From Ferrovibrio sp046297595 (lineage in GTDB: Bacteria; Pseudomonadota; Alphaproteobacteria; Ferrovibrionales; Ferrovibrionaceae), in contig NZ_JBKBHT010000004.1 in NCBI RefSeq assembly GCF_046297595.1, positions 334,608 to 398,607 of the forward strand: 64,000 nucleotides of DNA. Reading direction: 5' to 3'. Each line of letters starts with the position of its first letter. Position 1 is the stretch's first letter. Below, in pieces: positions 8,225 to 16,304 of the stretch. Both the position numbers and the translations under genes were made by a program. The notes beneath the pieces were generated by a model, which did not search any database, was not told the origin of the DNA, and worked only from the letters and a program-made list of their open reading frames with translations.

Positions 8225-9043
8225 CTAGAAAAAAGTCCAGTTGATGAAGGTCAGCACGATCTCGAACACGATCAGCAGCACGATAGCCGCCTCCAGCCGC
8301 AGGCTGCGCTGGGCATCGATCAGGTCGGTCAGCGCGCGGGTGGAGTTCTGGATCACGTCCAGCTTCTCGGCCAGTGCGGCGGCGCGCTCGGTCAGTTCGT
8401 ATTCGTCCTGCAGGCGCTTGAACAGGCGCTCCAGCTCGGGCCGGTCCCACAGCACGTCGGGTTTGTCTTCCACCGCCACGCGGCCGGCGACGCGGTGTTC
8501 CACCTGCAGGGCGCCGCCGATCAGCTTCAGCAGCTGCGGGCGATTGGCGGGCAGGCGTCCCTCGCGGGCGAGGCCGCGCGCCAGCGGATCGATCACGTCG
8601 AATACCGAGCTGACCTGCCGCTCGTTCGAGGCCAGCGCCACGCTTTTCGCCATCGCATCGGCGATCACCAGGAAACGTTCGGGCGTCAGCTCGCGCAGCT
8701 GGATCGGGCCGCCGGGCGGGATGCTGTCATCGCCCTCGGGGCTGAGCGTGACGGTCGCCACCTCGTCCTCGATGGTCGCGAAGGCGCCGCTGACACGGGG
8801 CGCGATCTTGCGCAGCAGGTCGTCTTCCTCCACCGGCGACAGGCCGGCCAGCACGGCAGCGCCATAGCGGAACAGGGCGACCATGCCCCGCTCGCCGACG
8901 CGGAAGGCAAACGGTGCCGTCGAGATCGCGTCCGACCGTTCCAGCCCGGCCACGTCCAGCCGCTCGCCCAGCAGCAGGGCGCGGACGGTCAGTCGGCCCG
9001 GCACAGTGGCAGGGTTGGGGGGTGGGGGTGTCAGGTCGGTCAC
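8225..9043 (-). CDS. RMD1/DUF155 family membrane protein
   Basis: 272 residues. The central part matches the RMD1/RMND1/Sif2 (DUF155) family, ending with LRLEAAIVLLIVFEIVLTF, a single C-terminal membrane helix followed by INWTFF. Most of the chain is soluble and would face the cytoplasm, with long helices near residues 195-250 that look coiled-coil-like. Eukaryotic relatives are mitochondrial (RMND1 anchors the mitoribosome, yeast Rmd8/Rmd1 act in meiosis); the bacterial role is unknown. It lies upstream of hss, 33 bp away. The start is the first ATG in a proline-rich stretch. Confidence 0.75.
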   Translation of the reverse strand: MTDLTPPPPNPATVPGRLTVRALLLGERLDVAGLERSDAISTAPFAFRVGERGMVALFRYGAAVLAGLSPVEEDDLLRKIAPRVSGAFATIEDEVATVTLSPEGDDSIPPGGPIQLRELTPERFLVIADAMAKSVALASNERQVSSVFDVIDPLARGLAREGRLPANRPQLLKLIGGALQVEHRVAGRVAVEDKPDVLWDRPELERLFKRLQDEYELTERAAALAEKLDVIQNSTRALTDLIDAQRSLRLEAAIVLLIVFEIVLTFINWTFF

Positions 9044-9213
9044 GGCTTGCTGGGTCGGAAAAAAGGAGGGCTGGATGGAAAGATGGTGGCATAACGCCGA
9101 CTCCGCCGGCAGGGCCGGACACAGCAGCGTGGCGCGGCATATATCGGTTTTCCCGCGCTGGCAATATTATAATCCCGTGAAACCGGCGGGTCCCGGGGCG
9201 GAGCGTAGAAAAC

Positions 9214-9231
9214 GTACGAACTAGTGCGTAC
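9214..9231. promoter_or_regulatory. TetR operator upstream of its own gene
   Basis: GTACGAACTAGTGCGTAC is an 18-bp palindrome with one symmetric mismatch, centred on ACTAGT. Nearly the same sequence lies in the quiC promoter at 10033-10050. It is about 55 bp upstream of the TetR ATG. A TATGAT hexamer follows at 9245-9250, and a TATAAT at 9168-9173 precedes it. Autoregulation by the TetR protein is the obvious reading. Confidence 0.7.
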
Positions 9232-9286
9232 ATTCCGCTAATGCTATGATCAAATCCGGTTATGCAGACGGGCTGGCGCGCTGGCA

Positions 9287-9985
9287 ATGGAAAAAAGCAC
9301 CAATACGAAGGCCTCACCGCGACGCCGGCGTGGCGACTCGGGCCGGGAGCTGGGACGGGCCGAGGCCGGGCGCACCAACGACCCGGAAAAGACCAAGCGC
9401 AACATCCTGGATGTCGCCCGCGAGGAGTTTTCCTCCAAGGGCCTGAGCGGGGCGCGGATCGACGAGATCGCCGCCCGCACCCAGACCAGCAAGCGCATGA
9501 TCTACTATTATTTCGGCAGCAAGGAAGGCCTCTATATCGCCGTGCTGGAAGAGGCCTATCGCGGCATTCGGGGCATCGAGGCGCAGCTCGACCTGGAAGA
9601 CCTGCCGCCGGAAGAGGCCTTGCGCCGGCTGGTTGCCTTCACCTTCGAGTATGAAAGCGGCAATCCTGATTTCATCCGGCTGGTGATGAACGAGAACATC
9701 CACCAGGGCGAATACCTGAAGCAGTCGAAGGCGATCCGTGGCCTCAACGTGCCGGCCATCGACGCGATCCGGAAGATCTACGAACGCGGCCGGGCGGCCA
9801 AGGTGTTTCGCCCCGGCCTCGATCCCATCGACCTGCATATGTCGATCAGCGCGCTCTGCTTTTTCAACGTCGCCAACCGACATACGTTTTCCACCATTTT
9901 CGACCACGACATGTCTTCGCCGGCAGCCCAGCGCCGCCGCCGCGACACCGTGGTGGAAATGATCCTGCGTTTCGTGAAGGCCTGA
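9287..9985 (+). CDS. TetR family transcriptional regulator
   Basis: 232 residues. After a basic, disordered N-terminal stretch of about 30 residues comes the TetR DNA-binding domain (KTKRNILDVAREEFSSKG, then IDEIAARTQTSKRMIYYYFGSKEGLY), and then a helical ligand-binding domain. It lies immediately upstream of quiC, and a near-identical palindrome is found before both genes, so it most likely represses quiC and itself and is released by a quinate/shikimate-pathway compound such as dehydroshikimate or protocatechuate. The effector is an inference. The ATG at 9287 is the first in the frame; a start at a later Met would cut into the HTH. Confidence 0.87.
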   Translation: MEKSTNTKASPRRRRGDSGRELGRAEAGRTNDPEKTKRNILDVAREEFSSKGLSGARIDEIAARTQTSKRMIYYYFGSKEGLYIAVLEEAYRGIRGIEAQLDLEDLPPEEALRRLVAFTFEYESGNPDFIRLVMNENIHQGEYLKQSKAIRGLNVPAIDAIRKIYERGRAAKVFRPGLDPIDLHMSISALCFFNVANRHTFSTIFDHDMSSPAAQRRRRDTVVEMILRFVKA

Positions 9986-10027
9986 CCTGACGCGCCGGCG
10001 CGGCATGCAGCGATCATCATTTCCAAT

Positions 10028-10055
10028 TTGACATACTAACTAGTTCGTACATAAT
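10028..10055 (+). promoter_or_regulatory. quiC promoter with TetR operator in the spacer
   Basis: TTGACA at 10028-10033 and CATAAT at 10050-10055 are 16 bp apart, a good sigma-70 type promoter. The spacer and flanks hold ATACTAACTAGTTCGTAC (10033-10050), which matches the operator at 9214-9231 over the core AACTAGT and the right arm CGTAC. A repressor bound there would block RNA polymerase directly. Confidence 0.7.
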
Positions 10056-10137
10056 CGCGCGACGCCCTGTGAAGCGTGGTTGCGGCCATGCGGCCTGAAC
10101 CCGGCTTGGCCAAGAATAAAGGGATGGAGGAGGCGGC

Positions 10138-12048
10138 ATGCGGCGCTCTATCGCGACGGTATCGATCAGCGGCACCCTTCAGGAAAAGCTGGAGGCCATC
10201 GCGGCGGCGCGTTTCGATGCCGTCGAGATCTTCGAGAACGATCTGCTGTTCTTCAACGGCTCGGCCCGGCAGGTGCACGACATGGCCGCCGATCTGGGCC
10301 TGAAGATCGTGCTGTTCCAGCCGTTCCGCGATTTCGAGGGCGTGCCGGAAGCGATGTTCCGCCGCAACCTGGATCGCGCCGAACGCAAATTCGACCTGAT
10401 GCAGGACCTGGGCGCGCCGCTGATGCTGGTCTGCTCCAGTGTCTCGCCGGCCGCCTTGCCGGATGCGTCCCTGGCGGCGGCACAGCTGCATGAACTGGCC
10501 GAGCGCGCCGGTCGTCGCGGCCTGCGCATCGGCTACGAGGCTCTGGCCTGGGGCCGGCATGTGAATACCTATGGCCAGGCCTGGGCCATGGTGCAGGCCG
10601 CCGAGCATCCCCATCTCGGCCTCGTGCTCGACAGTTTCCATACCCTGGCGCTGAACGACGATCCCGCCGGCATCGCCGATATTCCCGGCGAACGGATTTT
10701 CTTCGTGCAGCTGGCCGACGCGCCGCGCCTGAGCATGGACGTGCTGACCTGGAGCCGGCATTTCCGCTGCTTCCCCGGCCAGGGCGATCTCGACGTGGCC
10801 GGCTTCACCATGCAGGCGATCGCGTCGGGCTATTCCGGTCCGCTGTCGCTGGAAGTATTCAACGACGATTTCCGCGCCGGACCCACCCGCATGACGGCGC
10901 AGGACGGCATGCGCTCGCTGCGCTATCTGGAAGAGCAGATGCGCCGTCGCGCCGAAGCAGCGCCCTCCGCCGACAAGATCGCTGCCCTGCCGCGCCGGGT
11001 CGCGCTGTTCGATCCGCCGGCTGTGCCCGACCTGCTTGATGTCGCCTTCATCGAATTCGCCGTCGACAGCACGGCCGAGCAGTCGCTCGCCGGCCTGCTC
11101 CAGGCGCTGGGCTTCCGCCTGGCCGGGCGGCACCGTTCCAAGGATGTGGTGCTGTATCGCCAGGGCGGCGTGAATATCGTGCTCAATGCCGAGCGCGACT
11201 CTTTCGCGCATTCCTATTATTTGGTGCACGGCACCTCGATCTGCGCCATCTGCCTGCGGGTGGCCGATGAGGCGCAGATGCTGAACCGCGCCGATGCCTA
11301 TGGCTGCACGCGCTACGAAGGCCGCCTCGGCCCGAACGAGCGCAGCATCCCCGCCTTCCGCTCCATCGACGGCAGCCTGGTCTATTTCGTCGGCAGCGCC
11401 TTCGACTTCTCCACCGACTTCATCCTGGAAGAGGGCGAGGCGGATGCCGCCGGGCTGCAGCGCTTCGACCATATCGCCCAGGCCGTGCCGGCCGGGCAGA
11501 TGGATTCCTGGCTGCTGTTCTATCGCGCCGTTCTGGGGCTGCAGCCCGACAATATCTGGGTGCTGCCCGATCCCTATGGCCTGGTGCGCAGCCGGGCGGT
11601 ATCGAACCCGCAGCGCAGCCTGCGTTTCCCGCTCAGCTTCTCGGAAAACCGCAACACCGCCACGGCGCGCTCGGTCTCGCATTTCTCCGGTGCCGGCGTG
11701 CATCACATCGCCTTCTCGACGGCGGACATCTTCGCCGCCGCCGGGGCTATGCGCGAGGCCGGCGTACCTTTGCTCAGTATCCCGGAAAATTACTACGACG
11801 ACCTGCTGGCGAAATTCGACATCGACCCGGCGCTGGTCGACCGCCTGCGCCAGCACAGCATCCTCTACGACCGCGACGAGGCAGGCGGGGAATTCCTCCA
11901 CGTCTACACGCAGATGTTCGAGGACCGGTTTTTCTTCGAGGTCGTGCAGCGCAAGGCCGGCTACGACCAGTATGGCGCCGTCAATGCCCCGGTGCGCATG
12001 GCCGCGCAGGCGCAGGCCCGCGAGATGGTGCCGGCGGCGCTGCTCTAG
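10138..12048 (+). CDS. quiC: 3-dehydroshikimate dehydratase / HPPD-like fusion
   Basis: 636 residues; GGAGGAGG at 10126-10133 fixes the ATG. The N-terminal half (about 1-270) is a sugar-isomerase-type TIM barrel; E134, D165, Q191 and E239 sit where the metal ligands of bacterial QuiC dehydroshikimate dehydratases are expected. The second half (about 290-620) has two vicinal-oxygen-chelate units like 4-hydroxyphenylpyruvate dioxygenase. The enzyme turns 3-dehydroshikimate into protocatechuate, feeding quinate and shikimate into the beta-ketoadipate pathway; the dioxygenase-like half is thought to be structural or of unknown activity. Its promoter carries the TetR operator. It converges on a TonB receptor gene, with 21 bp between the stops. 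Confidence 0.9.
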   Translation: MRRSIATVSISGTLQEKLEAIAAARFDAVEIFENDLLFFNGSARQVHDMAADLGLKIVLFQPFRDFEGVPEAMFRRNLDRAERKFDLMQDLGAPLMLVCSSVSPAALPDASLAAAQLHELAERAGRRGLRIGYEALAWGRHVNTYGQAWAMVQAAEHPHLGLVLDSFHTLALNDDPAGIADIPGERIFFVQLADAPRLSMDVLTWSRHFRCFPGQGDLDVAGFTMQAIASGYSGPLSLEVFNDDFRAGPTRMTAQDGMRSLRYLEEQMRRRAEAAPSADKIAALPRRVALFDPPAVPDLLDVAFIEFAVDSTAEQSLAGLLQALGFRLAGRHRSKDVVLYRQGGVNIVLNAERDSFAHSYYLVHGTSICAICLRVADEAQMLNRADAYGCTRYEGRLGPNERSIPAFRSIDGSLVYFVGSAFDFSTDFILEEGEADAAGLQRFDHIAQAVPAGQMDSWLLFYRAVLGLQPDNIWVLPDPYGLVRSRAVSNPQRSLRFPLSFSENRNTATARSVSHFSGAGVHHIAFSTADIFAAAGAMREAGVPLLSIPENYYDDLLAKFDIDPALVDRLRQHSILYDRDEAGGEFLHVYTQMFEDRFFFEVVQRKAGYDQYGAVNAPVRMAAQAQAREMVPAALL

Positions 12049-12069
12049 CGCCGCCGACGTTGTTGCAGA

Positions 12070-14064
12070 TCAGAACTTGATGCTGGACGAGAGATAAACG
12101 CTGCGGCCCGGTGAATAGAGCGGCGTGATCGTGCCGGTCTGGCCGTAGGTCGAGCGGCTGATGTAATACTCGTCGAACAGGTTGTTCACCTCGAAGCGCA
12201 GCTTCCAGGACTTCACCTCCTGCATCGGCTGCCACTCGGTGTAGAGATTGAACACCTCGTAGTTCTCGATGTCGTTGAAGCCGGCGGCGCGCAACGCAGG
12301 ATCGTCGATGCCCAGCGCGATCTCCGAACTCGCGCCCAGGGTCAGGCGGTAATCCACGAAGGTGTATTCACCGCGCAGGGCGAACATGTCACCCACCGGA
12401 ACGGCGGTGTTGTAATCGCTGCTCAGGGCCATGCGGCCGCCATACTTCACATCCGTATGGGCGTATTTGGCGCTGACCAGCGCGTTACTCCACTTGTAGC
12501 CGGCACCCAGATCGAAGCCGCGCGACACCAAGTCCTCGCCATTGAGGCGCGTTCTTGTGGTGAAGTTGTAGGCGACCGGATTTTCCATCGCCGTGCGGAA
12601 CAGCGAGCCTTCCAGTGCCAAGCCCTGGTCGTTGTAGCGCAGGCCCAGTTTGCTGTTATGCGCGGTCACCGGCTTCAGGTTGTTGGCGTAGGTGTAGTTG
12701 CCGGCATGGAACAGCGCCTGTTCGGCCAGTTCAAGGCCGCCGAAATTGTAGCTGTGGCCGGCGAAGGCGGTGATGCGATTGGTCAGGTCATATTCGCTCG
12801 ACAGGTTCGGGCTCAGGCCTGAATTGTCGAAGGTTTTGTTGTCGACCGATTCGTAACTCTGCATGTCGCCGCGCAGGCCGGTGGAAACCCGCCAGTCGGT
12901 CAGGGGCGAAACGCGGGCCTGGACGAAGGCGCCCAGATTGGTCACTTCCTCGCCCACATTGGTCGTGAAGTGAAAGCGCTCGATTTCGCTGTCGTCGCGA
13001 TTGTAATCCACACCCACTGTCAGGTTGCCGGTCGGGATGACGAAGGTGTTCTGCAGCTTGCCGCCAACCGATGCGAGGACCAGGTTGAAGTCGCCATGGG
13101 CGCTGGTCTGGCTCTTGTTTTCCCAGGGACGATCCAGTGTGTTGCGGTTGTAATACAGCTCGAATTTCGGATCGACGTAATCGGTCGGTTCCGCTGTCTC
13201 GTAGCTCAGCACGGTGGTCGAGCGCACTGCGCGGTTGCTGTTCAGCAGCCGGCCCTGGGCATTGCTCAGGACGCCCAGGTTGCTGCGCAGGCGGCGGGTG
13301 GCATCGTCCTCGGCATATTCGGTGGAGAGCCGCAGGCGATGGCCGTTCGCGGCTTCGTGGCCCAGTTTGGCCAGACCGCTCATCAGATCGGTGCCGGTGC
13401 CGGCTTCCTCGGTCCCGTCGCCATTGCTGTAATTGTCGCCGCGCGACAGCGTGGCGATGCCCAGCAGCTCGAAGCCGCTCTGCGCGGTGTAGCCGGCGCC
13501 GGTGGTACGCCACGTCTGCGAGTCCGTGTCATAGCCCAGGATCGCCGTGCCGCCGCTGGTCTGGCCGGGCAGCAGCATGTCCTTGGCGTCCTTGGTCTTG
13601 AATCGCACGCTGCCGCCCAGCGCGCCGGGGCCGGAATCGGCGGCCGAGACGCCGGACTCAACCTCGACGGATTTCAGGAACAGCGGGTCCAGCGTCATGT
13701 TGCCGTTATGGTGCCAGACGTTGTTGCGCTGCTGCGCGCCGTCGATGGTCACGTTCAGCTTCGCCTGGTCCAGGCCATGCAGATAGAATTTCTGTGCCGC
13801 CGTGCTGCCGCTCGTGGCCGTGATGGCCGGATTGTCGAAAAACAGCTCGCGCAGGGTGGTCGGCTGGTCGCGGTCGATCTGCTCCGCGTCGATCGCCTGT
13901 TCGACCTCGATCGCCAGCTTTTTGCCTTCCACCTGAACCGGGGGCAGGGTGGCGGCCGGCTGCTGCTGACCCCAGGCCGGTCCGATTCCGGCCACCAGCG
14001 CCAATACCGACACGCCCCATAGCGCCGCCTGATCGCGGCGCAGCGCGGAAATTCCACCAGACAT
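12070..14064 (-). CDS. TonB-dependent outer-membrane receptor
   Basis: 664 residues from the ATG at 14064, chosen because AAGGGG lies about 10 bp upstream; an ATG at 14088 in the same frame would add eight residues. A signal peptide (hydrophobic LWGVSVLALVAGIGPAWG) is followed by a TonB-box/plug segment (LPPVQVEG ... ITATSGSTAAQKFYLHGLDQAKLNVTIDGAQ, given here in parts: the plug runs over about residues 30-150) and a beta barrel ending in a C-terminal Phe (SSSIKF), the Bam signal. It carries iron-siderophore, haem or another ligand across the outer membrane. It is divergent from an AraC regulator of PchR type, and a Fur-like box lies 86 bp upstream, which supports iron uptake; the ligand is unknown. 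Confidence 0.85.
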   Translation of the reverse strand: MSGGISALRRDQAALWGVSVLALVAGIGPAWGQQQPAATLPPVQVEGKKLAIEVEQAIDAEQIDRDQPTTLRELFFDNPAITATSGSTAAQKFYLHGLDQAKLNVTIDGAQQRNNVWHHNGNMTLDPLFLKSVEVESGVSAADSGPGALGGSVRFKTKDAKDMLLPGQTSGGTAILGYDTDSQTWRTTGAGYTAQSGFELLGIATLSRGDNYSNGDGTEEAGTGTDLMSGLAKLGHEAANGHRLRLSTEYAEDDATRRLRSNLGVLSNAQGRLLNSNRAVRSTTVLSYETAEPTDYVDPKFELYYNRNTLDRPWENKSQTSAHGDFNLVLASVGGKLQNTFVIPTGNLTVGVDYNRDDSEIERFHFTTNVGEEVTNLGAFVQARVSPLTDWRVSTGLRGDMQSYESVDNKTFDNSGLSPNLSSEYDLTNRITAFAGHSYNFGGLELAEQALFHAGNYTYANNLKPVTAHNSKLGLRYNDQGLALEGSLFRTAMENPVAYNFTTRTRLNGEDLVSRGFDLGAGYKWSNALVSAKYAHTDVKYGGRMALSSDYNTAVPVGDMFALRGEYTFVDYRLTLGASSEIALGIDDPALRAAGFNDIENYEVFNLYTEWQPMQEVKSWKLRFEVNNLFDEYYISRSTYGQTGTITPLYSPGRSVYLSSSIKF

Positions 14065-14149
14065 ATCTATATCCCCTTGTTTACACATAGTTCTTCCCGA
14101 CGCGGCGCGGCCGGCATGACTGGACCCGGATTCGGGTACATGCTAAAGA

Positions 14150-14170
14150 AAATGCGAAGCATTCGCATTT
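14150..14170. promoter_or_regulatory. Fur-like iron box
   Basis: AAATGCGAA and TTCGCATTT form a perfect 9-bp inverted repeat with a 3-nt centre (GCA). This resembles Fur boxes of the AATGCGAA-x-TTCGCATT kind seen in front of iron-uptake genes. It lies between the divergent TonB receptor and AraC genes and is closer to the receptor start. Confidence 0.55.
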
Positions 14171-14250
14171 AAGGGCCGGACTCGGTCCCGCGGATGCCGT
14201 CTTATAGCGGCGCGGGCCTGCACCGGCTTTTGCGCGGCGGTCTAGTTCGT

Positions 14251-14279
14251 TTGCGGAATGGTCAGATCACATTCCGCAA
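14251..14279. promoter_or_regulatory. 10-bp inverted repeat upstream of araC-type gene
   Basis: TTGCGGAATG (14251-14260) and CATTCCGCAA (14270-14279) are perfect inverted copies with a 9-nt spacer, about one helical turn apart. They end 36 bp before the regulator ATG. The arms and spacing suit a dimeric activator or repressor; the AraC protein itself is a natural candidate. Confidence 0.5.
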
Positions 14280-14315
14280 GCGGAGATCGCCCGGCGACGA
14301 TGGAGGGAAGGCAGG

Positions 14316-15377
14316 ATGCAGGATCGCTCGAAGGGCACGGCCGGGCCGCGGGTTACGGCGCGTGATCTGCAGGCCCTTGTATCGGACGGGGATTACCGCC
14401 TGTCGGCTGCGGCCGATGATGTCGTCCTGGAAGGCAGCTTCCGTCTGCAGAAACTGCGGTCTGGCCTGATGCTGCATGCCACCGATGCGGTCGATGCCCA
14501 CGATCTGGTCAGCGAAGGCACACATGATCCCGGCATCACGGTCGGCATTTTCCTGCGCGGCCGCGCCAAGATCACGGCCGGCGACCGCGACATTTCGCTG
14601 GGGGCCGAGGTCGATGCCGACGGCCGGCCGGTGCCGCAGGCTTTCCTGCTGTCCTATGCATGGCCCGACCGCTTCGTGCGCCGCGGCATCCGCGGCAACT
14701 GGGTACGCAAGGTAACGGTCAGCATTCCACCCGGCTGGCTGGAACAGATCGCAGAGGAGGATGGCATGGACGCCGAGACGCTGCACCGGCTGGCCGGCAG
14801 CCATCTCGGCTTTGCTGCCTGGCAGCCTTCATTGCGTCATGTGCAACTGGCCGAGCAGGTGCTGGCGCCGTCGCCTTACGGCATGCTGCTGCATGGGCTG
14901 CAGCTTGAAAGCCATGCTGTCGATATCGTGGCCGAGATGATGCGCCGGCTGACGGGCAGCGATCCACTGGACATGCTGCCGCGCTGTGGCGGCCGCGAGC
15001 GAGACCGCATCCGCGAGGCCTGTGCTTATATCGAGGCTTCCGGCGACGAACGTCCCCGGCTGGAGGATGTCGCGCGTCATGTCGGCATGAGCGTCAGCGC
15101 CCTTCAGAGGCTGTTCCGCACCATACATGGCACGTCGGTTTTCGACTACGTGCGGGCCCGCCGGCTGGAGCGCGCCCGTGCCATGCTGGAAAGCGGCACG
15201 ATCAGCGTGATCGAGGCATCCTATGTTGCCGGTTATGGCAACGCGGCGAATTTCGCCACAGCCTTCAAACGCCATTTCGGCGTTTCGCCCAGCGATGTGC
15301 GACCGCGTCTGGCGGGTTACGCGGCGATGGCCGGCGATGACGGATCACCGGCGCGTCCCGCCGCGACGGTCGAATAG
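14316..15377 (+). CDS. AraC family regulator (PchR-like)
   Basis: 353 residues; a GGAGGGAAGG stretch precedes the ATG. The C-terminal 110 residues hold two helix-turn-helices of the AraC/XylS type (RPRLEDVARHVGMSVSALQRLF and ISVIEASYVAGYGNAANFATAF with FKRHFGVSPSDVR at the end). The N-terminal 230 residues form the effector part, similar in layout to siderophore-responsive PchR regulators. It is divergent from the TonB receptor gene; a Fur-like box and a separate 10-bp inverted repeat lie between. It probably activates the receptor when its ligand is taken up, and Fur would limit both genes to iron-poor conditions. This role is inferred from arrangement. Confidence 0.85.
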   Translation: MQDRSKGTAGPRVTARDLQALVSDGDYRLSAAADDVVLEGSFRLQKLRSGLMLHATDAVDAHDLVSEGTHDPGITVGIFLRGRAKITAGDRDISLGAEVDADGRPVPQAFLLSYAWPDRFVRRGIRGNWVRKVTVSIPPGWLEQIAEEDGMDAETLHRLAGSHLGFAAWQPSLRHVQLAEQVLAPSPYGMLLHGLQLESHAVDIVAEMMRRLTGSDPLDMLPRCGGRERDRIREACAYIEASGDERPRLEDVARHVGMSVSALQRLFRTIHGTSVFDYVRARRLERARAMLESGTISVIEASYVAGYGNAANFATAFKRHFGVSPSDVRPRLAGYAAMAGDDGSPARPAATVE

Positions 15378-15383
15378 GTTTCC

Positions 15384-16265
15384 CTAACGCGGCCGCGCAT
15401 AGCCCAGCACGGTCTGCACGCCGCCCGCGTCGCCGAACGGCAGCAGCAGGCGCTGGTAGCGGAACAGGATCATGCGTTCGATGGCGCCCACGCGACGGTA
15501 ATGCGGCAGCCTGTGGCCGATCACGCGGGCATAGGCGGGTTCGGCATAACGCCGATAGATGAAATTCTGCTCGTCGATATACGTGCCTTCCACATTCCAG
15601 CCCAGCCGGGCCTGCAGCGCGTCGCCGACGAAGCTGTAGCGCAGGCGTGGCTTCGGCGGCTCGACCTCGACGATGAAGATGCTGCGGCCGAAGCCTGACT
15701 CGGTGCGGCGCAGTTCCAGTTCCTGCAGGAAGTCGCGCGGCGGCATCGCCATCTCGCCGCGCGCCTCGTTCCAGATGTCGTACAGCGCGCGCATCTCCGG
15801 CGTCGCCTCGGCGGCAAACGCCAGGCCTTCCTCGCTGCGCAGCCATTCGCGCGCCCTGTAGCCGGGATCGCCCTGCAAAGTGCCGACGATCTTTTCGTAA
15901 AGCTGGTCGGGGGCCAGCGGCTTGGCCAGCAGGGCGGCCATGCCGGCCTCGCGCGCCAGCGCCACCGTCGTTTCCGTCACCTCCCGGCTCAGCAGCACAA
16001 TGGGCAGGCCGGGCTGCTCGGTCTTCAGCAGCCGCGCCAGCACGATGCCATCCTGCTCCGGCAGGTCCAGTTCGGCCAGCAGCAGGTCCAGCGGTCCGGC
16101 GCAGGCTGCTCGCAGGTCCAGCGCCTCGCTCGCATTGGCGGCGAACAGCAGGTTGCGCAAGCCCATATCCAGCAGCATGCGGCGCAGCAGGTTGCGCGTA
16201 TGGCGGTCGGGGTCGACCACCATCACGGTCAGGTCGCGCGGCAGGGTATCGGGCAGCGGTTTCAT
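15384..16265 (-). CDS. Receiver-domain protein with PAS-like C-terminal part
   Basis: 293 residues. Residues 12-130 form a response-regulator receiver domain: VVDPD at 17-20, S93 after the fourth strand and K115 in LLAKPL. The phospho-acceptor position holds Glu (E65 in LLLAELDLP) instead of Asp, and the second acidic residue is shifted (P19, D20). Residues 170-290 resemble a PAS-type sensor fold (FIVEVEPPKPRLRYSFVGDALQ) with no DNA-binding or enzyme domain. A Glu at this site often mimics the phosphorylated state, so the protein may be constitutively active or act only by binding partners. The stop lies 6 bp from the convergent AraC stop. No kinase gene is nearby. Confidence 0.75.
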   Translation of the reverse strand: MKPLPDTLPRDLTVMVVDPDRHTRNLLRRMLLDMGLRNLLFAANASEALDLRAACAGPLDLLLAELDLPEQDGIVLARLLKTEQPGLPIVLLSREVTETTVALAREAGMAALLAKPLAPDQLYEKIVGTLQGDPGYRAREWLRSEEGLAFAAEATPEMRALYDIWNEARGEMAMPPRDFLQELELRRTESGFGRSIFIVEVEPPKPRLRYSFVGDALQARLGWNVEGTYIDEQNFIYRRYAEPAYARVIGHRLPHYRRVGAIERMILFRYQRLLLPFGDAGGVQTVLGYARPR

Positions 16266-16304
16266 GGCCCTTTATACGCCGGAAAGCGGTCGCGGGATGA
16301 CCGC

